From Pinus tabuliformis (taxonomy: Eukaryota > Streptophyta > Pinopsida > Pinales > Pinaceae): 64,000 nt of DNA. The position numbers and the translations under genes are program-made. Each line of letters starts with the position of its first letter. Position 1 is the first letter of the stretch. Positions 1 to 11,996 of this stretch are shown here, piece by piece. Where the stretch lies: assembly GCA_031772625.1 (NCBI GenBank), contig CM062819.1, positions 1,231,229,070-1,231,293,069 of the forward strand. Reading direction: 5' to 3'. The notes beneath the pieces are model-generated. The model was not told the DNA's origin. It was given only the letters and a program-made list of their open reading frames with translations, and searched no databases.

Positions 1-623
1 CTTGATTTTTTAATTTTTTTATTATTTTTCATTATTTTATTATTTTTATTCATTTTTTAATTTTTTAAATCATTTTAAAATGGATCATTGAACTAAGCCT
101 TCGGAAACATCACCTAGGACCTAGGACTTAGGACTCATGAGGGGATTTAAAACATTTCTCGACCCTCAGGACACATTACATCATGACTTTTACAAAATTA
201 CATCTTAAGGGACAAACCCATTTAATACAGACCTTCACAAAACACCCAGTTCTGCGACACAACTATAATCTAGCAGATTAACACACTAGGATTCTCCTAA
301 AGTTCTAATGACAAAATCCATCCCGGCTTTGGGGTCAGGTTTGAAGGAAAACTCTGCCGATCCATGGATCGGTGAGACGAAAAACCTTCCGGGACGTAGA
401 TTATCATCAGAAAGTTAGGTCCACCTAGGCAAAATACATACATGACTCATGTCTGCTAAGATTATTTACAATTAATACATGCAGACTGGGTTTACAATCA
501 AAAAAAAAAAAATCAAGTTGCTGATGATGGCAGGATGGCATGGACATGCTGATCAGATGCTGCTTCTTTCTGTCAAGAAAAACGGGGTGCACTGCATGGG
601 TAGTTGACCAGTAGAGGTCAACA
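1..623 (-). repeat. LTR 1 of the gag array (cut by window edge)
   Basis: These bases match 5344-5958 and 10680-11302 almost exactly. The segment ends in CA at 623, which is the TG start of the LTR read on the minus strand. The rest of this LTR lies left of the window. Against the second copy it has eight extra bases in the T-rich run at its start, the same form as the third copy. Confidence 0.85.
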
Positions 624-846
624 TCTGGCTCTACTTGGGGACACGTTGCTGCTTGCAGGAATGTGAGAATCCAGAATCTGCATCCATACAACAAAAAATA
701 AGTAGCGTCCATCCATAAATCAGCATATACATTAAGCACAGGAAAGAAAAAAGTTCTTCATTTATTAACTATCTAAAGCAGAAATGAAAATGCGGAAAAA
801 ACAAGGAGTAGGGTTAGAAATACGCTACAAAGGATGCCCTACGGCA

Positions 847-2268
847 TCAGATGTGTTCAATATAGTGCACACTGAGCATTTGCCTGCTTTCAGGCAAATC
901 TGTCGGCTGCTTGTCGGATGTACCATGTCCAATTTTGCATATGGTAGGACTCCTTCCTATCCGAAAATCAAGCTGCTCACGGCCGTCTGATGCATCAAAT
1001 CTTCGTCTAATCTTCTTCCTCTTGCGCTTCTTCTTTCTGGCAGGATGAATTACTGATGATCTGGAACTTTCTGTTTCAAAACTATCAGATGAAGTATGCA
1101 TGATATGTCTTTCTTTAGCCCGCATCTGATCTTTATCATTCTTAAGTCTGTCCGGATCACCTTCAATTAACCATCTTTCAATCGAATCAACAACCTCCTC
1201 ATAATAAGATGGATCTTGTTGCAGCACATGAGAAGGCTCCTGATCTATTGATGTCACCTGGTTTCTTTCATCTTCCAATTGCTGAAACCTTTGAACCTCT
1301 ATTCTAAATGCATCTATCTGACTAGAGTGTTCAACCTTTACAACACTAATTTGTCTGGCATGGTGCTCTTGCATGTCTTTTATTACTTTATCATTCACTT
1401 CCTTTATGTCCATCAAGCAATGCTGCATAAAATCTATTTCTTCTTTATGATTTGCTTGTATGTCAGCCACTTGATTATTATGATTGAAAGTCATGATGGT
1501 CATTTCCTCATCCATGGTTAAAAGCTTATTTTGCATAGAGTCAATTTCCCTATCATGATCAGTTTTCATGGTCACCATATTTTCCTCTAAGACTGACATC
1601 TTGCTATGCATGATTCTAATTTCTGTTTCATAATTAGTTTTTATGGTCTCAATTTCCTTAGCATGTTGATTTTGTGTGACCTCCAACTCCCTATTACGTT
1701 TTTCTAGGTGGGTGCATAAAGTTTTGACATCATTGATAAGACTAGTTTGATTGCTTTCCATATTTCTTACCAGCATCATTAGATCTTGTATAATTTGCTT
1801 TTGTTCTTCCCTTTCACTATTATTTGTCCCTGATTTTCCACTATGATGATCTGCAATATTTCCGGTTGATGACACATTCTGATCTTGAAATCTTTCTTCA
1901 ACAGCTGAATTACTTTCTTTCTGATCAACAATTTTAGAAGGCAATCTGTTTGGATAACCATATCTATCTTTAAAAGCATCAACAATGTCTTCTAAAGAAG
2001 TGAAAGAATCCTTAGGAAAACTGTTAAACCAATTTAAAGCATCATCTTCTAAAGTAAGGACAAATAAACGCATTTTGATATCTTCATGATTAAACTGAGG
2101 GGATCTGCAATATATGATCATGATGCGATCAAACAAGCCTAGATGCCTTCTAACAGCGATTGGATCACCACCTGAAAAAATAGGTAATTTAGGAGTGGCC
2201 TCCTCCGGAAGATCATGGAGACGGTGAGTAAAACGACATGGTTTAAATGAATAATCCATGATGAACAA
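847..2268 (-). CDS. gag: Ty3-type gag with long coiled coil, intact (copy 1)
   Basis: This 473-aa ORF is the only protein of the element. Residues about 36-104 resemble the plant retrotransposon gag core (hydrophobic and Trp positions around LEDDALNWF, ending DAFKDRYG), the part that assembles the particle. Residues about 152-335 form a heptad-rich coiled coil built from loosely repeated blocks. Residues 411-423 are almost all Lys and Arg and may bind nucleic acid or act as a nuclear signal, because no CCHC zinc knuckle is present. Translation may start at Met1 or Met4. The copy at 6182-7603 differs at one residue near the C terminus (Val for Met). The intact frame suggests recent selection or recent insertion. 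The gag assignment is firm; the roles of the coiled coil and basic tail are inferred. Confidence 0.8.
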   Translation of the reverse strand: MFIMDYSFKPCRFTHRLHDLPEEATPKLPIFSGGDPIAVRRHLGLFDRIMIIYCRSPQFNHEDIKMRLFVLTLEDDALNWFNSFPKDSFTSLEDIVDAFKDRYGYPNRLPSKIVDQKESNSAVEERFQDQNVSSTGNIADHHSGKSGTNNSEREEQKQIIQDLMMLVRNMESNQTSLINDVKTLCTHLEKRNRELEVTQNQHAKEIETIKTNYETEIRIMHSKMSVLEENMVTMKTDHDREIDSMQNKLLTMDEEMTIMTFNHNNQVADIQANHKEEIDFMQHCLMDIKEVNDKVIKDMQEHHARQISVVKVEHSSQIDAFRIEVQRFQQLEDERNQVTSIDQEPSHVLQQDPSYYEEVVDSIERWLIEGDPDRLKNDKDQMRAKERHIMHTSSDSFETESSRSSVIHPARKKKRKRKKIRRRFDASDGREQLDFRIGRSPTICKIGHGTSDKQPTDLPESRQMLSVHYIEHI

Positions 2269-2577
2269 TAAGGGATCAGATGGATGATAGAACTAGCTCT
2301 TTGCTCAAGAAAATCAAAAGATGAAAGAAGTGGAGTCGCCACTTGAACAATGAATCTGATTCTAAGATCCAAAAAGTAACCACAAGCAAATATGAGGAAA
2401 GCTTCTTGTCTGGGAAAAATGAGAAAGAGGAGTCGCCACCCAAACAGGAAACAAACCCAAGAGGCGCTGCTGATATGTGATAAAAAGATGCCAAAATATT
2501 GAATCTACCAGCCCAACTGAGAGATGAGAAAGATGAGAAGATGAATGATTGTCGTTTGAAACACCGAGAACAAAGTG

Positions 2578-2595
2578 TCCCCGGCAACGGCGCCA
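2578..2595 (-). other. Primer binding site, tRNA-Asp type (copy 1)
   Basis: Read on the minus strand this is TGGCGCCGTTGCCGGGGA, the complement of the 3' end of plant tRNA-Asp including CCA. It lies five bases inside the LTR that starts at 2601, as expected for minus-strand DNA priming. This site is used by Athila/Tat-type Ty3 elements. Confidence 0.9.
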
Positions 2596-2600
2596 AAAAA

Positions 2601-5600
2601 TGTTGTCGCGCGGATTGACACGACAACGCTCAGACCGGGGGCTGTCACTCTGATCCCCGATCCCTCCGTTTAAGCCTGTCTCCCGCGGCTAAGGGGGGTA
2701 GACCCTGTGAGATAATGAAGACCAACTGCCTAACAGTTGGTTGGGAGACACGAGATACAATATAAAAGCACTTGAAAGATTTAATTAATTGAGCAGACCA
2801 GTGCCTTAAGAGATCGTTATTAAGATGATTACTTGTTAAATGATATATAAAAGATGGACCATGAACAGCGATCATCTATCTTCAGCTAAAACACCATGCT
2901 CCTAGAATGACAAAAAAAACGATATCCAGCAGCTAAAAATTCGAAAAGATGAATGCTTTAAATCACCACGAGAATCATAAACCATCATCCAGATATCAAT
3001 GTCGCATCTCGTCTAAAAAAAAACTTTAGATTTCAGCAATAAAGAAATAACGTGAAAGCAACTGAAATCTGGCAAAAATAATTTCCCAAAAAATTTTTTA
3101 AATCTTTTTTCAATTTTTTATTTTTTAATATTATGGAAATTAAAAATCTAAAAAAAAAGTTAAAATTCTAAAACTAAATTCTAATCATTAAAAATAAAAC
3201 TAAAAATATATTTTTTTCATTTTTTATTTTTTTATTTAAAAAAAAATAAAAAATAAAACAAAAATTAAAATCTAATTAAAGCTAAATCTAAAAAATCTAA
3301 AATCTATATACAAAAACATAAACACATTTTTTATTTTTATTTATTTATTTATTTATTTTTTTTAAATTTAAGTCTATTCTAAATGCAAACCAAAAATGTC
3401 ACTAAATTAAAACTAAATAAAAAAAATAAAATAAAACTTAACAAAATCTAAAACAAAATACTAACTAATATTTTCATTTTTTATTTTAAAGAAAACCAAA
3501 ACTAAAAGAAAGTTAAACTACCCTAACATATCTTAATTCTAAAATATGAATTGAATGAAATCTATATAAAATAAAACTTTAAACTATGAAACAAAAAATA
3601 ACCTACGTCTGAAGTAAATCTAACACAACTAAAACATGAAAACTACAATTAAATCCTAAAGAAAATGGAACGTAAGGCAGCTTTCAAAACCATCTACGCA
3701 TAATATATTACACGTTGCAAATAATCCAAACCAAAATTGATCGAAATAAAATGAAGTGTATACCTGCGTACGACATTTACCATATCAAAGCGAATGAAAA
3801 ATTTGTTTGATTTTTTTTTTTACCTGAGCATCTCTACAGCAGACGCGGAAAACGCAGGGGCGAAAAATTTGTATGGATTTGACCGCAGAAAGGAGGCACA
3901 GCTTTCTTACCTGGAGCAGAATGCTTCATGCCAGAGAGTTTTCAAGCGGCCCAGAAAGCACAGTGACACTGAAATGCTTTGCCAAGAAGACTTCAGGGCG
4001 TGCGTTCAGGCAATCCGTCGAGCAATCACGCCATGTCTCAGCAAATTCTCGTTTTAAAGATTGACAAATGCTGCCATCCGAGCGTGATTTCTGATAGAAA
4101 ATTTCGATTGGCTCGGATTAATTGGCTGGAGTATGCAGAACAATTTCGATTTGAAAATCTAATCTGTCGGCGGCTGATCCTATGCATTCGATACAGAACC
4201 GCAATAATTGATCCGCATATGAAACCCAAGCCGTCAACTGATTTTTCTTTATGATTTCGATACCTCACGCTGATATTGATCCGCATACATTTTTTGCAGT
4301 GCTTAAATAGAACGCATGAATACTTCGAAGCTACTATCCAAGTCGCGGCAATGGTGGATCGATTCTCTGCACAGTAAATATATCGATGTGTTACAGGATG
4401 GCTAAAAGGCAAACTGGCCGGACAGCGTATGTCAAAGATATTTTTCTTTTCTCTGATTGCCTGCCAAAAATGATAAAATCATAAAACCAAAACCCTACTA
4501 AAAACTGTAAAAAAAAAAACTAAAAAATTTGAAACCCTAGATCCAAAAAAAAAAAAAAAAAATTGAAACCCTAATGAAAAAAATTTGAAACTCTAAGACA
4601 GCTAATAAATTTACAGATTTTTGGCCCCTGAAATAGCCAGATTCAGCAAATAAGAGCAGAAATACTTTCAGAATATCAGAAATTTTGAACTTCACTGTGA
4701 ACAGAAAGAAAAATCTCTCAATGTAAAACACGAAATAAAACTTAAAAGATTAACCCAGGGCACAATCAGCTGGGCTCTGCACAGAAAAGCCTGTGGGAGT
4801 CGGCTGGTTCAGCCCAGAACTTCCCCAAACGCCCACAAATACCCTTCACTTAAAGAGTTCCTGCACACCTCAAGCAAACATCAGTAAAGAGGGCAAGAAA
4901 TGCTGCTAGATTTCAGGAATAATGGAGATACCTGCCATTATTCCAGAAACCCTACAACATTCAAACCCTAGCACGTGAGCAAGATACCTGTACTCACAAT
5001 ACTCTGAAAACCAGCTATATTTAACTGCTGAAAACTGAAATATGCAGAAAAAACAATCATCTCACAGCAATTCCGGAGAGTAACACCAGCCAGTTTTGAA
5101 CCCCAAAGTCTTTTTATTAACCAGAAAATCAGATTACAAGAGAGCTTTTTCAGTACAGACTCACAGATCAGATCCTTTGAAATGACCCCCTAAGACCCTA
5201 TATAAAGGAAATGATCCTAACGGCTAGTTCGAGTGATCCATGTAGAAATAATCTCGACCGTTGATGAGGATCAAGACATCTCTTAATCTCATCCGTCGAT
5301 TTATTAACTTAAAATATTATTATTTTATTAGTTAGGGTTTTTGCTTGATTTTTTTATTATTTTTCATTATTTTATTATTTTTATTCATTTTTTAATTTTT
5401 TAAATCATTTTAAAATGGATCATTGAACTAAGCCTTCGGAAACATCACCTAGGACCTAGGACTTAGGACTTATGAGGGGATTTAAAACATTTCTCGACCC
5501 TCAGGACACATTACATCATGACTTTTACAAAATTACATCTTAAGGGACAAACCCATTTAATACAGACCTTCACAAAACACCCAGTTCTGCGACACAACTA

Positions 5601-5958
5601 TAATCTAGCAGATTAACACACTAGGATTCTCCTAAAGTTCTAATGACAAAATCCATCCCGGCTTTGGGGTCAGGTTTGAAGGAAAACTCTGCCGATCCAT
5701 GGATCGGTGAGACGAAAAACCTTCCGGGACGTAGATTATCATCAGAAAGTTAGGTCCACCTAGGCAAAATACATACATGACTCATGTCTGCTAAGATTAT
5801 TTACAATTAATACATGCAGACTGGGTTTACAATCAAAAAAAAAAAAATCAAGTTGCTGATGATGGCAGGATGGCATGGACATGCTGATCAGATGCTGCTT
5901 CTTTCTGTCAAGAAAAACGGGGTGCACTGCATGGGTAGTTGACCAGTAGAGGTCAACA
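2601..5958 (-). repeat. LTR 2 of the gag array (3,358 bp)
   Basis: It begins TGTTGTCGCG on the plus strand and ends GGTCAACA at 5958. Its first 27 bases form a terminal hairpin (GTTGTCG paired with CGACAAC). It is shared by the two tandem units, being the 5' LTR of unit 1 and the 3' LTR of unit 2. It holds long A/T-rich tracts (3100-3500, 4500-4600) and a palindromic TATA-like box CCTATATAAAGG near 5196-5207. The short ORFs inside it are not recognised and are probably chance. Confidence 0.85.
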
Positions 5959-6181
5959 TCTGGCTCTACTTGGGGACACGTTGCTGCTTGCAGGAATGTG
6001 AGAATCCAGAATCTGCATCCATACAACAAAAAATAAGTAGCGTCCATCCATAAATCAGCATATACATTAAGCACAGGAAAGAAAAAAGTTCTTCATTTAT
6101 TAACTATCTAAAGCAGAAATGAAAATGCGGAAAAAACAAGGAGTAGGGTTAGAAATACGCTACAAAGGATGCCCTACGGCA

Positions 6182-7603
6182 TCAGATGTGTTCAATATAG
6201 TGCATACTGAGCATTTGCCTGCTTTCAGGCAAATCTGTCGGCTGCTTGTCGGATGTACCATGTCCAATTTTGCATATGGTAGGACTCCTTCCTATCCGAA
6301 AATCAAGCTGCTCACGGCCATCTGATGCATCAAATCTTCGTCTAATCTTCTTCCTCTTGCGCTTCTTCTTTCTGGCAGGATGAATTACTGATGATCTGGA
6401 ACTTTCTGTTTCAAAACTATCAGATGAAGTATGCATGATATGTCTTTCTTTAGCCCGCATCTGATCTTTATCATTCTTAAGTCTGTCTGGATCACCTTCA
6501 ATTAACCATCTTTCAATCGAATCAACAACCTCCTCATAATAAGATGGATCTTGTTGCAGCACATGAGAAGGCTCCTGATCTATTGATGTCACCTGGTTTC
6601 TTTCATCTTCCAATTGCTGAAACCTTTGAACCTCTATTCTAAATGCATCTATCTGACTAGAGTGTTCAACCTTTACAACACTAATTTGTCTGGCATGGTG
6701 CTCTTGCATGTCTTTTATTACTTTATCATTCACTTCCTTTATGTCCATCAAGCAATGCTGCATAAAATCTATTTCTTCTTTATGATTTGCTTGTATGTCA
6801 GCCACTTGATTATTATGATTGAAAGTCATGATGGTCATTTCCTCATCCATGGTTAAAAGCTTATTTTGCATAGAGTCAATTTCCCTATCATGATCAGTTT
6901 TCATGGTCACCATATTTTCCTCTAAGACTGACATCTTGCTATGCATGATTCTAATTTCTGTTTCATAATTAGTTTTTATGGTCTCAATTTCCTTAGCATG
7001 CTGATTTTGTGTGACCTCCAACTCCCTATTACGTTTTTCTAGGTGGGTGCATAAAGTTTTGACATCATTGATAAGACTAGTTTGATTGCTTTCCATATTT
7101 CTTACCAGCATCATTAGATCTTGTATAATTTGCTTTTGTTCTTCCCTTTCACTATTATTTGTCCCTGATTTTCCACTATGATGATCTGCAATATTTCCGG
7201 TTGATGACACATTCTGATCTTGAAATCTTTCTTCAACAGCTGAATTACTTTCTTTCTGATCAACAATTTTAGAAGGCAATCTGTTTGGATAACCATATCT
7301 ATCTTTAAAAGCATCAACAATGTCTTCTAAAGAAGTGAAAGAATCCTTAGGAAAACTGTTAAACCAATTTAAAGCATCATCTTCTAAAGTAAGGACAAAT
7401 AAACGCATTTTGATATCTTCATGATTAAACTGAGGGGATCTGCAATATATGATCATGATGCGATCAAACAAGCCTAAATGCCTTCTAACAGCGATTGGAT
7501 CACCACCTGAAAAAATAGGTAATTTAGGAGTGGCCTCCTCCGGAAGATCATGGAGACGGTGAGTAAAACGACATGGTTTAAATGAATAATCCATGATGAA
7601 CAA
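6182..7603 (-). CDS. gag: Ty3-type gag with long coiled coil, intact (copy 2)
   Basis: This is the second tandem copy of the 473-aa gag, with the same core (residues 36-104), coiled coil (152-335) and basic tail (411-423). It is uninterrupted. Its stop lies about 220 bp inside the 3' LTR boundary and its start about 330 bp from the primer site. The near identity of the two copies at the protein level fits an array made by recombination between LTRs rather than by separate insertions. Confidence 0.8.
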   Translation of the reverse strand: MFIMDYSFKPCRFTHRLHDLPEEATPKLPIFSGGDPIAVRRHLGLFDRIMIIYCRSPQFNHEDIKMRLFVLTLEDDALNWFNSFPKDSFTSLEDIVDAFKDRYGYPNRLPSKIVDQKESNSAVEERFQDQNVSSTGNIADHHSGKSGTNNSEREEQKQIIQDLMMLVRNMESNQTSLINDVKTLCTHLEKRNRELEVTQNQHAKEIETIKTNYETEIRIMHSKMSVLEENMVTMKTDHDREIDSMQNKLLTMDEEMTIMTFNHNNQVADIQANHKEEIDFMQHCLMDIKEVNDKVIKDMQEHHARQISVVKVEHSSQIDAFRIEVQRFQQLEDERNQVTSIDQEPSHVLQQDPSYYEEVVDSIERWLIEGDPDRLKNDKDQMRAKERHIMHTSSDSFETESSRSSVIHPARKKKRKRKKIRRRFDASDGREQLDFRIGRSPTICKIGHGTSDKQPTDLPESRQMLSMHYIEHI

Positions 7604-7912
7604 TAAGGGATCAGATGGATGATAGAACTAGCTCTTTGCTCAAGAAAATCAAAAGATGAAAGAAGTGGAGTCGCCACTTGAACAATGAATCTGATTCTAA
7701 GATCCAAAAAGTAACCACAAGCAGATATGAGGAAAGCTTCTTGTCTGGGAAAAATGAGAAAGAGGAGTCGCCACCCAAACAGGAAACAAACCCAAGAGGC
7801 GCTGCTGATATGTGATAAAAAGATGCCAAAATATTGAATCTACCAGCCCAACTGAGAGATGAGAAAGATGAGAAGATGAATGATTGTCGTTTGAAACACC
7901 GAGAACAAAGTG

Positions 7913-7930
7913 TCCCCGGCAACGACGCCA
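7913..7930 (-). other. Primer binding site, tRNA-Asp type with one mismatch (copy 2)
   Basis: This matches the site at 2578-2595 except for one G-to-A change on the plus strand (AACGACGCC for AACGGCGCC). The mismatch should weaken pairing with tRNA-Asp slightly. The five-base A spacer before the LTR at 7936 is kept. Confidence 0.85.
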
Positions 7931-7935
7931 AAAAA

Positions 7936-10900
7936 TGTTGTCGCGCGGATTGACACGACAACGCTCAGACCGCGGGCTATCACTCTGATCCCCGATCCCT
8001 CCGTTTAAGCCTGTCTCCCGCGGCTAAGGGGGGTAGACCCTGTGAGATAATGAAGACCAACTGCCTAACAGTTGGTTGGGAGACACGAGATACAATATAA
8101 AAGCACTTGAAAGATTTAATTAATTGAGCAGACCAGTGCCTTAAGAGATCGTTATTAAGATGATTACTTGTTAAATGATATATAAAAGATGGACCATGAA
8201 CAGCGATCATCTATCTTCAGCTAAAACACCATGCTCCTAGAATGACAAAAAAAACGATATCCAGCAGCTAAAAATTCGAAAAGATGAATGCTTTAAATCA
8301 CCACGAGAATCATAAACCATCATCCAGATATCAATGTCGCATCTCGTCTAAAAAAAAACTTTAGATTTCAGCAATAAAGAAATAACGTGAAAGCAACTGA
8401 AATCTGGCAAAAATAATTTCCCAAAATTTTTTTTAAATCTTTTTTCAATTTTTTATTTTTTAATATTATGGAAATTAAAAATCTAAAAAAAAAAAGTTAA
8501 AATTCTAAAACTAAATTCTAATCATTAAAAATAAAACTAAAAATATATTTTTTTCATTTTTTATTTTTTTATTTAAAAAAAAATAAAAAATAAAACAAAA
8601 ATTAAAATCTAATTAAAGCTAAATCTAAAAAATCTAAAATCTATATACAAAAACATAAACACATTTTTTATTTTTATTTATTTATTTATTTATTTTTTTT
8701 AAATTTAAGTCTATTCTAAATGCAAACCAAAAATGTCACTAAATTAAAACTAAATAAAAAAAATAAAATAAAACTTAACAAAATCTAAAACAAAATACTA
8801 ACTAATATTTTCATTTTTTATTTTAAAGAAAACCAAAACTAAAAGAAAGTTAAACTACCCTAACATATCTTAATTCTAAAATATGAATTGAATGAAATCT
8901 ATATAAAATAAAACTTTAAACTATGAAACAAAAAATAACCTACGTCTGAAGTAAATCTAACACAACTAAAACATGAAAACTACAATTAAATCCTAAAGAA
9001 AATGGAACGTAAGGCAGCTTTCAAAACCATCTACGCATAATATATTACACGTTGCAAATAATCCAAACCAAAATTGATCGAAATAAAATGAAGTGTATAC
9101 CTGCGTACGACATTTACCATATCAAAGCGAATGAAAAATTTGTTTGATTTTTTTTTTTACCTGAGCATCTCTACAGCAGACGCGGAAAACGCAGGGGCGA
9201 AAAATTTGTATGGATTCGACCGCAGAAAGGAGGCACAGCTTTCTTACCTGGAGCAGAATGCTTCACGCCAGAGAGTTTTCAAGCGGCCCAGAAAGCACAG
9301 TGACACTGAAATGCTTTGCCAAGAAGACTTCAGGGCGTGCGTTCAGGCAATCCGTCGAGCAATCACGCCATGTCTCAGCAAATTCTCGTTTTAAAGATTG
9401 ACAAATGCTGCCATCCGAGCGTGATTTCTGATAGAAAATTTCGATTGGCTCGGATTAATTGGCTGGAGTATGCAGAACAATTTCGATTTGAAAATCTAAT
9501 CTGTCGGCGGCTGATCCTATGCATTCGATACAGAACCGCAATAATTGATCCGCATATGAAACCCAAGCCGTCAACTGATTTTTCTTTATGATTTCGATAC
9601 CTCACGCTGATATTGATCCGCATACATTTTTTGCAGTGCTTAAATAGAACGCATGAATACTTCGAAGCTACTATCCAAGTCGCGGCAATGGTGGATCGAT
9701 TCTCTGCACAGTAAATATATCGATGTGTTACAGGATGGCTAAAAGGCAAACTGGCCGGACAGCGTATGTCAAAGATATTTTTCTTTTCTCTGATTGCCTG
9801 CCAAAAATGATAAAATCATAAAACCAAAACCGTACTAAAAACTGTAAAAAAAAAAACTAAAAAATTTGAAACCCTAGATCCAAAAAAAAAAAAAAAATTT
9901 GAAACCCTAATGAAAAAAATTTGAAACTCTAAGACAGCTAATAAATTTACAGATTTTTGGCCCCTGAAATAGCCAGATTCAGCAAATAAGAGCAGAAATA
10001 CTTTCAGAATATCAGAAATTTTGAACTTCACTGTGAACAGAAAGAAAAATCTCTCAATGTAAAACACGAAATAAAACTTAAAAGATTAACCCACGGCACA
10101 ATCAGCTGGGCTCTGCACAGAAAAGCCTGTGGGAGTCGGCTGGTTCAGCCCAGAACTTCCCCAAACGCCCACAAATACCCTTCACTTAAAGAGTTCCTGC
10201 ACACCTCAAGCAAACATCAGTGAAGAGGGCAAGAAATGCTGCTAGATTTCAGGAATAATGGAGATACCTGCCATTATTCCAGAAACCCTACAACATTCAA
10301 ACCCTAGCACGTGAGCAAGATACCTGTACTCACAATACTCTGAAAACCAGCTATATTTAACTGCTGAAAACTGAAATATGCAGAAAAAACAATCATCTCA
10401 CAGCAATTCCGGAGAGTAACACCAGCCAGTTTTGAACCCCAAAGTCTTTTTATTAACCAGAAAATCAGATTACAAGAGAGCTTTTTCAGTACAGACTCAC
10501 AGATCAGATCCTTTGAAATGACCCCCTAAGACCCTATATAAAGGAAATGATCCTAACGGCTAGTTCGAGTGATCCATGTAGAAATAATCTCGACCGTTGA
10601 TGAGGATCAAGACATCTCTTAATCTCATCCGTCGATTTATTAACTTAAAATATTATTATTTTATTAGTTAGGGTTTTTGCTTGATTTTTTAATTTTTTTA
10701 TTATTTTTCATTATTTTATTATTTTTATTCATTTTTTAATTTTTTAAATCATTTTAAAATGGATCATTGAACTAAGCCTTCGGAAACATCACCTAGGACC
10801 TAGGACTTAGGACTCATGAGGGGATTTAAAACATTTCTCGACCCTCAGGACACATTACATCATGACTTTTACAAAATTACATCTTAAGGGACAAACCCAT

Positions 10901-11302
10901 TTAATACAGACCTTCACAAAACACCCAGTTCTGCGACACAACTATAATCTAGCAGATTAACACACTAGAATTCTCCTAAAGTTCTAATGACAAAATCCAT
11001 CCCGGCTTTGGGGTCAGGTTTGAAGGAAAACTCTGCCGATCCATGGATCGGTGAGACGAAAAACCTTCCGGGACGTAGATTATCATCAGAAAGTTAGGTC
11101 CACCTAGGCAAAATACATACATGACTCATGTCTGCTAAGATTATTTACAATTAATACATGCAGACTGGGTTTACAATCAAAAAAAAAAAAATCAAGTTGT
11201 TGATGATGGCAGGATGGCATGGACATGCTGATCAGATGCTGCTTCTTTCTGTCAAGAAAAACGGGGTGCACTGCATGGGTAGTTGACCAGTAGAGGTCAA
11301 CA
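7936..11302 (-). repeat. LTR 3 of the gag array (3,367 bp), outer 5' LTR
   Basis: This copy ends CA at 11302, where the sequence changes to hAT transposase. The next five bases, GATTC (11303-11307), are the expected right-hand target duplication; the matching left one is outside the window. A TATA-like palindrome lies near 10533-10544, about 760 bases into the LTR on the minus strand, a plausible U3 promoter position. Confidence 0.85.
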
Positions 11303-11996
11303 GATTCAATCAATCCATTTGACATGATGTTACACCCTATTTTAACCCATGACTGTTCAAAATCCTTCAAATATTCATCTATGGACAAAACTTCTTTTCA
11401 CAAAAGAGATCCCCTCAAGTCATGCATACGAGAGCCTTTGAAGCCCTTTCTAGCAGGAATAATGGAATCCCATATAGGTTGGTAATAAGGTGAGTAGGCA
11501 ACATTGAATTGGATATCTACATCAGAACACCATCTAGCTGTGTATTCAAAAGCAGCTTCTTTATATTGCTTCTTCAAATTGCTATTCAAGGTGGGAAAAG
11601 TTTGACTTGGTTGAGAGGCACCGGCACTGGAAGAGGTGGGGAAAGGTGTAGAGCATTCAAATTTGACACTATAATTTGCTAGAGATCCAGAAGCCCTCAT
11701 CCTGGCAAAGTAGCCTCTTCCTCCCTATTTTAGCATTTCTTTCTTTTTGCCTAACCTTGTCTTCTTCAACTCTCTCAAACTGATTTTTGCAATTCCAATC
11801 TAATCTGTCCGATCTCCTGTAATGGTGGCGTGCATGGGACAACTTGACTTCTTATACCAGCCAAGTGTTGCTTCAACCTGTGGATCTCACCACCCAACCC
11901 CCACTTTTATATGTTTCTTGCAATATTTGCAATACATCTCCTCATCAACAAGATCGGCATGGATCCATGCAAAATCTTTGACACTTGGGACCATGG
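11303..11996 (-). pseudogene. hAT transposase fragment 1 (BED finger and start of DUF659)
   Basis: On the minus strand the N-terminal BED zinc finger is at about 11996-11830 (YCKYCKKHI, then in another frame RLKQHLAG). A Ser/Pro-rich linker follows, then the DUF659 entry motif (IQFNVAYSPYYQPIWDS, HDLRGSLL) at about 11540-11400 and a segment ending GCNIMSNGLIES at 11303. A frameshift splits the BED finger and a TGA follows HDLRGSLL. The reading frame stops at the LTR of the gag array, so the catalytic RNase-H-like half would lie left of the window. hAT transposases cut and paste DNA with 8-bp target duplications; this copy is dead. Confidence 0.8.

Larger units (their letters stand above)
1..11302 (-). 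mobile_element. Tandem gag-only Ty3-type LTR retrotransposon array (LTR-int-LTR-int-LTR)
   Basis: A unit of about 5,335 bp occurs twice and begins a third time. The blocks are: LTR (..623), internal (624-2600), LTR (2601-5958), internal (5959-7935), LTR (7936-11302). LTR limits are set by TG/CA ends on the minus-strand element, by the tRNA-Asp primer site five bases from the LTR at 2601 and 7936, and by the point at 11302 where similarity stops and a hAT transposase resumes. The LTRs (about 3.36 kb) are longer than the internal region (1,977 bp), which encodes only gag. No protease, reverse transcriptase or integrase is visible, so mobilisation would need enzymes supplied by another element. 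The copies differ by scattered single bases, so the array is young. It may extend left of the window. Confidence 0.85.

Noticed and set aside
425..739. 104-codon minus-strand ORF present in both units of the array
   Set aside because: It crosses the LTR end and the polypurine region, has no motif, and repeats only because the unit repeats.
3100..3500. Long A/T-rich tracts as a replication origin or matrix attachment site
   Set aside because: They recur in each LTR copy of the array and no specific motif supports either role.
5196..5207. TATA-like palindrome as a host promoter
   Set aside because: It sits in the LTR of the gag array and recurs at 10533, so at most it is the retrotransposon promoter.
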